Assembly: GCA_946479995.1 (NCBI GenBank) | Contig: CAMLIU010000165.1 | Span: forward strand, 1 to 5,218 | Direction of reading: 5' to 3' | DNA from: an uncultured Gemmatimonadota bacterium | GTDB lineage: Bacteria > Gemmatimonadota > Gemmatimonadetes > Gemmatimonadales > Gemmatimonadaceae | Length of the DNA stretch: 5,218 bases | Part shown: piece by piece, positions 1 to 4,941 of the stretch | How the letters are laid out: each line of letters begins with the position of its first letter | Numbering within the stretch: position 1 is the first letter of the stretch | Notes under the pieces: generated by a model | The model's input: the letters and a program-made list of their open reading frames with translations, nothing else | What the model was told of the DNA's origin: nothing | Databases searched by the model: none | Position numbers and translations under genes: made by a program

Positions 1-833
1 GACGCGCGCGGGCCGGCGCCCCAGCTCACGTACTTCTTCACCTCGGGAGGGGCCTCGGGCGCATCGGGTCGCGTCGCCCGCGCCAGCGCCACGGCGTACT
101 TCACCACGCTCGGCGCGGCCGGCAGGCGACGCACGAGGTGCAGGAGCTCGAGGAGCTCCACTTCGCTGAGCACCGGCGTCACCGTGGCCTGGGTGTCGGT
201 CGTCGTCTCGGCGACGATGCGCTCCTCCTCCTCCCGCGACGGATAGCCGACGGTCAGCTGCACCATGAAGCGGTCCAGTTGCGCCTCGGGAAGGGGATAG
301 GTGCCCTCCTGCTCGATCGGATTCTGCGTCGCGAGCACGAAGAAGGGCTCGGGAAGCACGTGCGTCGTCCCCGCCGCGGTCACCGCATGCTCCTGCATCG
401 CCTGCAGCAGCGCGGCCTGGGTCTTCGGCGGCGCGCGGTTGATCTCGTCGGCGAGCACGATGTTCGCGAACACCGGGCCGTTCACGAACTTGAAGAAGCG
501 CCGCCCGGTGGCGTGATCCTCCTCGAGGAGCTCCGTCCCGGTGATGTCGCTCGGCATCAGGTCGGGGGTGAACTGCACGCGGGAGAACTGGAGATCCAGC
601 GCCTGCGCGACCGTCTGTACGAGGAGCGTCTTCGCGAGGCCGGGAACCCCGACGAGCAGTGCGTGACCTCCGGCGAGGAGGGCAGCCACGAGGTTGTCCA
701 CCGTGTCGCGCTGGCCGATGATGCGACGGCCGATCTGCGCATCGAGGGCCCGGCGCGCCCGGGCGAGTCGGTCGAGCAGCTCGAGGTCACGCTCGTCGTC
801 ACGTGGCGAGCGGGCGTTCGCAGGACCGGTCAC
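1..833 (-). CDS. MoxR-family AAA+ ATPase (C-terminus cut by window edge)
   Basis: This is a MoxR-type AAA+ ATPase, a chaperone-like ATPase family that usually acts with VWA-domain or DUF58 proteins in maturation of complexes or envelope stress functions. 277 codons are visible. Walker A is GVPGLAKT at residues 62-69, Walker B is LADE at 127-130, the sensor-1 Asn lies in ATQNP (N171), the family signature [14 protein letters not shown] spans 176-189 with R188, and a sensor-2-like GAGPRA sits at 272-277, right at the window edge. MoxR proteins are usually about 320-340 residues, so roughly 45-60 residues are missing, by truncation of the window and not by mutation. The frame has no ATG after an upstream in-frame stop, so the GTG at 831-833 is the best start. 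A GGAG at 845-848 lies 11 nt upstream, which is somewhat far. An 11-codon ORF overlaps this start by GTGA. The family call is secure. The partner genes, expected further left, are not visible. Confidence 0.93.
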   Translation of the reverse strand, partial: MTGPANARSPRDDERDLELLDRLARARRALDAQIGRRIIGQRDTVDNLVAALLAGGHALLVGVPGLAKTLLVQTVAQALDLQFSRVQFTPDLMPSDITGTELLEEDHATGRRFFKFVNGPVFANIVLADEINRAPPKTQAALLQAMQEHAVTAAGTTHVLPEPFFVLATQNPIEQEGTYPLPEAQLDRFMVQLTVGYPSREEEERIVAETTTDTQATVTPVLSEVELLELLHLVRRLPAAPSVVKYAVALARATRPDAPEAPPEVKKYVSWGAGPRA

Positions 834-915
834 GGGAGCTTCATCTCCGGATGCAGGGGGCTCATGCTGCGGAAGCTACGCGCCGGCGCATGGCGGCAGA
901 AGCAGCCCTGTCAAC

Positions 916-949
916 GGCACACGGGGCGCTGGCCAGCGCCCCGTGTGCC
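916..949 (-). terminator. Perfect 34-bp palindrome, probable terminator hairpin
   Basis: Two 17-nt arms (916-932 and 933-949) are exact reverse complements, with GGCACACGGGGCGCTGG as the left arm. As RNA this would form a very stable GC-rich stem closed by a small loop. It lies 25 nt beyond the stop codon of the upstream lipoprotein gene and 82 nt before the moxR start, where a terminator would be expected. No U-run follows on the minus strand. It would therefore be a GC-rich, U-poor terminator or an mRNA 3'-end stabiliser and not a textbook intrinsic terminator. On the plus strand it is followed by ATTTA. Confidence 0.6.
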
Positions 950-974
950 ATTTACGGACCGGTATGCTGTGACG

Positions 975-2144
975 TTACGGCACCGAGACGTTCGCGAACC
1001 CCACCGCGCCGTGCGACGAGCTCGTGAGGTACGCCATGGCGTGGTAGCTGCCGGCCGACGGCTTCCAGTGCTCCACGTACGTCACCGACTCACCGGGTGC
1101 CAGCGTGCGGGTGGTGACTACCTGCGCGAATGCCTGGTCCGCTCCCCAGCGCCACACCAGCGTGTCGTTCGCGTCCCAGACGCGGATGTCGTACTGCTGC
1201 GAGTCGTTGAACCGCACCGTCGCCGTGCTGTCGCCCGTGTTCTTTACCGTGAAGGTGAAGGTCACGTCGCCTCCATTCACCATCGTGGTGAGCGTCGCGG
1301 GAAGCGAGTCGCGCCATGGCATCATTACTGGCGGCGTGCCACCGGGCTGGGTGGAGTCCACGCAGCCGAGGCAGGTCGGCATCAGCTGCAGGTGCGAACC
1401 GTGCACCTGCTGCGACGTCATGATGATGCGGTGAGCAGGAGCGGCGCTCGCGCTGGGCGCGACGACGGAGTCGCTGGCGTACAGTCCGTCGACGGGCATG
1501 AGCTGCACGCTGCCGTCGAACGACACCGTGAATTCGGCCAGCTTGCACGGCCACGGTGCGTAGACGGCGAGGGCCATGCCGCTGGGCGGCGGGCAGGGCG
1601 TGTCGCTCGTCGTCACGCTGATCGCGCGCGACGTGGTTGCGCCGCTGTACAGTGCCCCCGAGCCGTCGAAGTAGAGCAGGGAAGGAATGCTCACCGGCAC
1701 CGCCGAATCGCCGGTGAATGCCATCACGAGGTCGTCGCCGTGCACGAAGAGCTGGACCATGCGCCGCGGGTCGCTCTTCTGCCACGCGATGAACGTTCGG
1801 TCGGGGGGCAGCGACGGCGCGAAGGCGGCGCACATCGCGCCCGGGGGACATGGGCTTCCGAACTGCATCTCCTGCGCGGTGGCGAGGTAGTCACTCGTCG
1901 TGCCGTCGACACCGATCGAGACACTGGACAGGCGTCCCGTGCCGACGAGCAAGGTCGCGAGCCCGCGATAGGCGCCGATCTCGCCCGCACTCCCGCCGTG
2001 CTGCTGCAGGGAATCGGCGAGCTGCAGCAGCTTCTGCGCGGCGTCGTTCGCCGCGTCACGAGTGTCCGGCGCCGTGGATTCGGAATGACAGCCGGCCACG
2101 ATGGCAATACCGGCGAGGACTGCGGCGAGACGGCTGCGGGTCAC
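975..2144 (-). CDS. Lipoprotein with C-terminal BsuPI-like domain
   Basis: A 389-residue predicted lipoprotein. A basic, hydrophobic N-terminus ends in the lipobox IVAGC with the lipidated Cys at position 19. A Ser/Thr/Asp linker and a short helical stretch follow (about 30-65). The middle (about 66-279) is not recognised. It carries six cysteines (99, 105, 184, 200, 258, 261) that could pair as disulfides outside the cytoplasm. Residues about 281-385 resemble the BsuPI family (named for the Bacillus intracellular proteinase inhibitor), seen in QYDIRVWD (317-324), VWRWGADQAF (330-339) and LAPGESVTY (348-356). In envelope proteins this fold is mostly of unknown function, so protease inhibition is not claimed. 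The start is GTG at 2142-2144, chosen because GGAGG (2150-2154) lies 5 nt upstream and the signal peptide begins there. Its neighbour on the same strand carries the same domain. The lipoprotein call is firm; the role is unknown. Confidence 0.85.
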   Translation of the reverse strand: MTRSRLAAVLAGIAIVAGCHSESTAPDTRDAANDAAQKLLQLADSLQQHGGSAGEIGAYRGLATLLVGTGRLSSVSIGVDGTTSDYLATAQEMQFGSPCPPGAMCAAFAPSLPPDRTFIAWQKSDPRRMVQLFVHGDDLVMAFTGDSAVPVSIPSLLYFDGSGALYSGATTSRAISVTTSDTPCPPPSGMALAVYAPWPCKLAEFTVSFDGSVQLMPVDGLYASDSVVAPSASAAPAHRIIMTSQQVHGSHLQLMPTCLGCVDSTQPGGTPPVMMPWRDSLPATLTTMVNGGDVTFTFTVKNTGDSTATVRFNDSQQYDIRVWDANDTLVWRWGADQAFAQVVTTRTLAPGESVTYVEHWKPSAGSYHAMAYLTSSSHGAVGFANVSVP

Positions 2145-2147
2145 GTC

Positions 2148-2154
2148 TTCCTCC
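2148..2154 (-). promoter_or_regulatory. Shine-Dalgarno of the larger lipoprotein gene
   Basis: GGAGGAA reads on the minus strand from 2154 to 2148. The GGAGG core is 5 nt from the GTG start at 2144. It is the strongest ribosome binding site in the window and decides the GTG start. Confidence 0.8.
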
Positions 2155-2174
2155 GGGAAAGTGGGGCGCTCACG

Positions 2175-2204
2175 ACGACGCCTCTCGAGCGGGAGAGGCG
2201 TCGT
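2175..2204 (-). terminator. 12-bp hairpin between the two lipoprotein genes
   Basis: The arms ACGACGCCTCTC (2175-2186) and its exact complement (2193-2204) enclose a 6-nt loop (2187-2192). A further CAC/GTG pairing could extend the stem past a small internal loop. The hairpin lies 59 nt after the stop of the small lipoprotein gene and 20 nt before the ribosome binding site of the larger one. There is no U-tract on the minus strand. It may be a weak terminator, an attenuator, or a stabiliser in a joint mRNA. Confidence 0.5.
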
Positions 2205-2263
2205 GGGTGCTCATGTTGTCATACCTGCCGAGCGGGTGAAGCGTCACTCCGTCGGCGGTGAGC

Positions 2264-2743
2264 TCAGCGCAGCTCGAACGCCACGCGCTCCTGCACCGGA
2301 TAGTTGCTGCTGTGCAGGGTGGCGATGGCGACGTAGGTGCCGGGGGGCAGCGACGTCGCGGCGTGCTCCTCGAATTTCTTCGTCTCGCCACCGTCGAGCA
2401 CCGTGTTCTGCCGCGACTGGGTGAACATGCGACCCTTGCCCCAGCGATACACTTCGCGACCCGCGGAGTCGCGCACGCTGAAGTCGTACTCCTGCCCGCT
2501 GGGGAAGGTGAGCTCGATGCCCTTCCTGCCAGGATTGGTGACGTTGAGGGCGAAGTGCAGACCATTGTTCGCCGCGCTGACGGCGAACGCACTCCGGATC
2601 TCGCCGACGACGCGCTTTTCCGCGCGCTGCACGGTGCGACCGGACGGGGCGACGGTGGCCGCCGCTTCGGAGTGCGAGCGCGATCCGCACGCCAGCGCGA
2701 CGGCGCCGGCGAGGAGCAGGGGGATGAGCAGACGGGAATTCAT
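2264..2743 (-). CDS. Small lipoprotein with BsuPI-like domain
   Basis: A 159-residue predicted lipoprotein. The N-terminal signal (residues 1-18: Arg at 4, then a Leu/Ala-rich core) ends in the lipobox ALAC with Cys19 as the lipidation site. A variable linker follows (20-50). Residues about 60-158 match the BsuPI-type beta-sandwich, with conserved blocks SGQEYDFSVRD (82-92), YRWGKGRMFTQ (99-109) and LPPGTYVAIA. The same blocks recur in the C-terminal part of the next gene downstream, so the two are probably paralogues that differ by a large central insertion. The ATG at 2741-2743 is the natural start because the signal peptide begins there, but no Shine-Dalgarno precedes it. It is the first gene leftward from the gap shared with the ATP synthase operon. 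Its biochemical role is unknown, and inhibition of a protease is only the name-giving function of the family. Confidence 0.85.
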   Translation of the reverse strand: MNSRLLIPLLLAGAVALACGSRSHSEAAATVAPSGRTVQRAEKRVVGEIRSAFAVSAANNGLHFALNVTNPGRKGIELTFPSGQEYDFSVRDSAGREVYRWGKGRMFTQSRQNTVLDGGETKKFEEHAATSLPPGTYVAIATLHSSNYPVQERVAFELR

Positions 2744-2812
2744 GGGACGGAACCAGATCGAGACGCGGGTTGGGTGCGGGCGCGCGTCCGCTCACACATC
2801 CAACGGGTTGGC

Positions 2813-2841
2813 AAGTTATCAACAGCAGGACGAAGAGGCAA
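2813..2841 (-). promoter_or_regulatory. Possible leftward promoter for the lipoprotein genes
   Basis: On the minus strand TTGCCT (2841-2836) could be a -35, followed after 17 nt by TAACTT (2818-2813) as a TANNNT-type -10. Transcription would begin near 2806 and give a leader of about 60 nt. The matches to sigma-70 consensus are modest, so this is a weak prediction resting mainly on position in the divergent gap. Confidence 0.25.
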
Positions 2842-2850
2842 CTTGAACCG

Positions 2851-2899
2851 TCACACAGAAGTTGTGATACAGATTGCACTTGCGAGGTGATCACACTTC
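2851..2899. promoter_or_regulatory. Cluster of TGTGA/TCACA inverted half-sites
   Basis: TCACA at 2851-2855 and TGTGA at 2863-2867 form an inverted pair with a 7-nt spacer, close to the CRP/FNR-family layout (TGTGA-N6-TCACA) but in the opposite order. A second, wider inverted repeat joins 2858-2868 (GAAGTTGTGAT) and 2890-2899 (ATCACACTTC), which match except for one extra T. GTGATCAC at 2887-2894 is itself a palindrome. The cluster lies 35 to 83 nt upstream of the predicted atp -35, where an activator could sit. The regulator is unknown. Confidence 0.35.
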
Positions 2900-2930
2900 T
2901 TCGGCGCCTGTTCGGTTTGGCCATGAGAAT

Positions 2931-2954
2931 CGCTTGCGAAAAATTTCACAAGCG
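2931..2954. promoter_or_regulatory. 24-bp near-palindrome in the atp promoter, candidate operator
   Basis: The site pairs CGCTTG (2931-2936) with CAAGCG (2949-2954) and, inside these, GAAA (2938-2941) with TTTC (2944-2947). Ten of twelve symmetric base pairs match; the exceptions are 2937/2948 and the central A-A. It covers the predicted -35 hexamer and nearly all of the spacer, ending 2 nt before the -10, so a bound dimeric protein would be expected to block the promoter. Confidence 0.45.
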
Positions 2955-2961
2955 CTAGATT
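2934..2961 (+). promoter_or_regulatory. Predicted promoter of the atp operon
   Basis: The -35 candidate is TTGCGA (2934-2939) and the -10 candidate TAGATT (2956-2961), separated by 16 nt; each agrees with the sigma-70 consensus at four of six positions. The -10 end is only 10 nt before the atpZ ATG at 2972, so transcription would start about 0-4 nt from the first codon. With no Shine-Dalgarno in the 12 nt before the ATG, this fits a leaderless transcript with a TANNNT -10, as described in several bacterial phyla. Confidence 0.5.
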
Positions 2962-2971
2962 CCGCCCCGCG

Positions 2972-3271
2972 ATGACAGGCAATCCGGGCCCCACCCCGCC
3001 GGGGCAGGACGACTCCCACCGCGCGCCCGACAAGGGCGTCTCGGCGGGCGAATACGCAGGGCTCGGCATCCAGTTCGCCGCGTCCATCGTCGTCTTCCTC
3101 TACCTCGGCCAGTGGCTCGACCGGAAGCTCGGCACCGCACCCTGGCTCCTCCTCGCCGGCGTGTTCATTGGCGCGGGTGGCAGCTTCTACAGCATGTATC
3201 GCCGGCTCATGGCCGCCCAGGCGCGTGAGGACGCCGCCCGGGCAGCGCGCCGGAGGGATGGACAGCGGTGA
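2972..3271 (+). CDS. atpZ: AtpZ-type ATP synthase-associated membrane protein
   Basis: A 99-residue small membrane protein of the AtpZ type (also annotated as a putative F0F1-ATPase subunit). The N-terminal 27 residues are polar and Pro/Asp-rich. Two transmembrane helices follow, at about 28-46 and 57-76, joined by the typical turn GQWLDRKLGTAPW (46-58), and the tail is basic and Arg/Ala-rich (77-99). In other bacteria AtpZ is encoded next to AtpI at the head of atp operons, and the pair has been linked to ATP synthase assembly or stability and to Mg2+/Ca2+ handling. Whether that applies here is inferred from family and position. The ATG at 2972 has no upstream Shine-Dalgarno and lies directly after a predicted -10 element. 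The stop overlaps the next start in GTGA. Length, topology and operon position all fit the family. Confidence 0.85.
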   Translation: MTGNPGPTPPGQDDSHRAPDKGVSAGEYAGLGIQFAASIVVFLYLGQWLDRKLGTAPWLLLAGVFIGAGGSFYSMYRRLMAAQAREDAARAARRRDGQR

Positions 3272-3633
3272 ACAGCCGGCCCCTGGGACGCGGGCTGGCG
3301 CTGTACCTGCTGGCGTCGTCGGCGGCCATCGTGGTCGCCGCGCTGGTGTTCGTGATGGTGTACGGCGGGGCAGCGGAACGGCGCGCAGTGGTGGTGAGCG
3401 CCGTCGTCGCCCTGGTGGTGCAGGGGATCGCCTGCGCCGTCGCGCGGCTCATGGCCGCCGGGGGCAACGGCATCGCCGGCTGGACGCTGGGGGCGGTGAT
3501 CTGTCTCGTCGCCCTCGTGGCGTACGGCTTCGTGAGCCGCGCGGTGGGGCTGCCGTCGAATGCGGCGCTGCTGAGCCTCGCGACGTTTTTCTTCCTGACT
3601 GAACTGATCGAGCCGCCGTTCCTCAACATATGA
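3268..3633 (+). CDS. AtpI-like four-helix membrane protein of the ATP synthase operon
   Basis: A 121-residue hydrophobic protein with four predicted transmembrane helices at about 10-32, 40-60, 69-89 and 97-113. It lacks charged residues in the membrane apart from the loops, and it ends in a Phe-rich helix followed by ELIEPPFLNI. It occupies the place of atpI between atpZ and atpB, and its size and four-helix topology match AtpI, the c-ring assembly and Mg2+-related protein. Sequence similarity to classical AtpI is not obvious to me, so the name rests mostly on context and I leave the symbol blank. The start is GTG at 3268-3270, overlapping the atpZ stop by 4 nt, with GGAGG at 3252-3256 about 11 nt upstream. 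Its own stop overlaps the atpB start as ATGA, so the three genes should be translated in a coupled way. Confidence 0.75.
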   Translation: MNSRPLGRGLALYLLASSAAIVVAALVFVMVYGGAAERRAVVVSAVVALVVQGIACAVARLMAAGGNGIAGWTLGAVICLVALVAYGFVSRAVGLPSNAALLSLATFFFLTELIEPPFLNI

Positions 3634-4670
3634 AGACAGCTGCGTTCCTCCTCGCGCTCGCCATCGCCGCGCCCTCGCTCGGCGCACAGGTGCCCACCGA
3701 GCGGCCCGACACTACCGGCAACCGCGCCGCGCACGTTGTGGCGCCGGCCCCCCACGCCGGGCAGCACGAGGCCGAGCCCGGGATCTACAAGGGGGTGCCC
3801 GAGGACCACCACGGCTGCGAGGAGTTCGCCAGCGGCGACTTCATCACGCCGCACATCACCGATGCGCACTGCCTGGACGTGCCGGGCTTCCCGAAGTTCT
3901 GGGAGGCGCACGAGGTGGCGCTGCCGCGCTGGAAGCCGGTGCAGATCGGCGGCGTGGCTGTGGACTTCTCCCCCACCAAGCACGTGGTGATGCTGCTCGT
4001 CGCCGCCCTCCTCTGCTGCGTGGTGCTCATCGGCGCGGCGCGCTCGCACGTGGCGCACACGAAGGACGTCGGCCGTCCGAAGGGCTTCGCCACCGGCATC
4101 GAGTCGATGGTGCTCTACATCCGCAGCGAGGTGGGGCTCCGCAACCTCGGCCACCATGGCGAAGGGTACGCGCCATTCATCATGGCGCTCTTCTTCTTCA
4201 TCCTGTTCGCCAACCTGCTCGGCCTGATCCCCTTCGGCTCCACGGCGACGGGCAACGTATCGGTGACGGCGGCGCTCGCGCTCGTGACGTTCATCGTCGT
4301 CGAGATCGCCGGCATTCGCGCGCAGGGGCTCAACTACCTCGGCACGATCTTCTACTGGAACAAGGATCTGCCGATCGCGATCCGCATCCCGATGTTCCTC
4401 ATCATGACGCCGATCGAGATCGTCGGGAAGATCGCCAAGCCGTTCGCGCTGACGATCCGTCTCTTCGCCAACATGACGGCGGGCCACATCGTCGTGCTCG
4501 CGCTCATCGGCCTCATCTTCACCTTCAAGAGCTACGTGCTCGGCACGGCGCCGCTGCTGATGGCGGTGGCGATCATGATGCTCGAGCTGTTCGTGGCGTT
4601 CCTGCAGGCGTTCATCTTCGCGCTGCTCGCCAGCGTGTTCATCGGGCAGATCCGAGAGGGAGCGCACTAA
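3630..4670 (+). CDS. atpB: ATP synthase Fo subunit a, with signal peptide and long N-terminal extension
   Basis: Subunit a of F1Fo ATP synthase, the stator part of the proton channel facing the c-ring. The C-terminal two thirds are classic: NLLGLIP at 195-201, TPIEIVGKIAKPFALTIRLF at 260-279 with the essential Arg277 (E. coli Arg210), N281 (Asn214), and LQAFIFALL at 325-333 with Q326 (Gln252). H286 and E319 stand where E. coli has Glu219 and His245, a swapped pair also known from mitochondrial-type subunits. At 346 residues it is longer than the 271-residue E. coli protein. The excess is N-terminal: a signal-peptide-like segment at 1-19 (cleavage likely after SLGA) and a His-rich segment to about 117, including FITPHITDAH at 71-80, before the first core helix at about 118-137. 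Bacteroidetes-type subunits a carry comparable extensions. The ATG overlaps the preceding stop by 4 nt and has no clear Shine-Dalgarno, suggesting coupling. The stop is TAA at 4668-4670. Confidence 0.96.
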   Translation: MKTAAFLLALAIAAPSLGAQVPTERPDTTGNRAAHVVAPAPHAGQHEAEPGIYKGVPEDHHGCEEFASGDFITPHITDAHCLDVPGFPKFWEAHEVALPRWKPVQIGGVAVDFSPTKHVVMLLVAALLCCVVLIGAARSHVAHTKDVGRPKGFATGIESMVLYIRSEVGLRNLGHHGEGYAPFIMALFFFILFANLLGLIPFGSTATGNVSVTAALALVTFIVVEIAGIRAQGLNYLGTIFYWNKDLPIAIRIPMFLIMTPIEIVGKIAKPFALTIRLFANMTAGHIVVLALIGLIFTFKSYVLGTAPLLMAVAIMMLELFVAFLQAFIFALLASVFIGQIREGAH

Positions 4671-4680
4671 CAGCTGGAGA

Positions 4681-4782
4681 CTGTTTCCCGGTTCTTCGGC
4701 TTCTCGGTTCACGGCGTGCCTTGGGACGCCAGAGCTGACCGGGGCCGGCCGTGAACCGAGAAACTGACAAACCGAAGATCAG
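4681..4782. repeat. 102-bp imperfect inverted repeat with 8-bp units in each arm
   Basis: The left arm (4681-4715) and right arm (4748-4782) are inverted complements over 35 positions with 27 matches and no gaps. The inner 15 bp (4701-4715 against 4748-4762; TTCTCGGTTCACGGC) are perfect. Each arm is built of degenerate 8-bp units: CTGTTTCC, CGGTTCTT, CGGCTTCT and CGGTTCAC on the left, and CCGAGAAA, CTGACAAA and CCGAAGAT on the right. The 32-nt centre (4716-4747) contains small palindromes. It starts 11 nt after the atpB stop. No transposase is present. It could be an intergenic repeat element, a MITE-like remnant, or an RNA hairpin that sets mRNA stability inside the atp operon. Confidence 0.7.
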
Positions 4783-4941
4783 ACGTTCCGCTCTCCGTCC
4801 TCGCCCCTCGGAGCGCGAATGTACCCGGCCTCTCGCCGGGGAAGTCCGTTGAGACCCGGGTCTCGGTGACGGACGGCGGCTGAAGGAGTGGGCCGCGGGC
4901 GCTGAAGTCTCACGTTTCAAGCAAGCATTGGAGATAGCATC
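4783..4941 (+). other. Structured leader before atpE
   Basis: This is the rest of the 271-nt atpB-atpE gap. It contains a compact stem-loop CCCGGC-CTCTC-GCCGGG (4824-4840) and, three bases later, a 14-bp perfect palindrome (4851-4864) flanked by GTCCGT (4844-4849) and ACGGAC (4869-4874), which can pair to extend the hairpin. There is no evident terminator U-run and no convincing promoter. A 16-codon ORF (4819-4869) overlaps both stems. In E. coli the atpB-atpE gap is a translational enhancer that raises subunit c output; a similar role here is inference. Confidence 0.5.
4930..4933 (+). promoter_or_regulatory. Shine-Dalgarno of atpE
   Basis: GGAG at 4930-4933 lies 8 nt before the ATG at 4942 in an A/T-richer stretch after the structured leader, so the initiation region looks open. 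This is the best spaced ribosome binding site among the atp genes in the window. Confidence 0.75.

Noticed and set aside
886..914. Perfect TTGACA (914-909, minus strand) as a -35 for moxR
   Set aside because: At 16-18 nt spacing the sequence is GC-rich (CATGCGCC region) with no usable -10. I therefore do not call this a promoter.
138..2261. A very long open frame (707 codons) on the plus strand
   Set aside because: It runs antisense to moxR and both lipoprotein genes, crosses two gene boundaries, and its product is Arg/His/Gly-rich with no domain. This is the usual shadow of GC-rich coding DNA.
2816..2824. TTATCAACA, one base from a DnaA box, in the divergent gap
   Set aside because: It is a single site with one mismatch and no further boxes or AT-rich unwinding region nearby. 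There is no support for an origin.
3207..4712. A 501-codon open frame on the minus strand over the atp genes
   Set aside because: It is antisense to three well supported ATP synthase genes. The product is rich in Arg, His, Glu and Asp repeats typical of reverse-strand shadows of membrane protein genes.
4681..4782. The inverted repeat as an intrinsic terminator ending the operon after atpB
   Set aside because: The loop is 32 nt and no U-run follows. atpE lies downstream without a convincing promoter of its own, so complete termination here is unlikely.
4681..4782. CRISPR-like array because of short repeated units
   Set aside because: The units are 8 bp, degenerate and contiguous, without spacers, and no cas genes are near.
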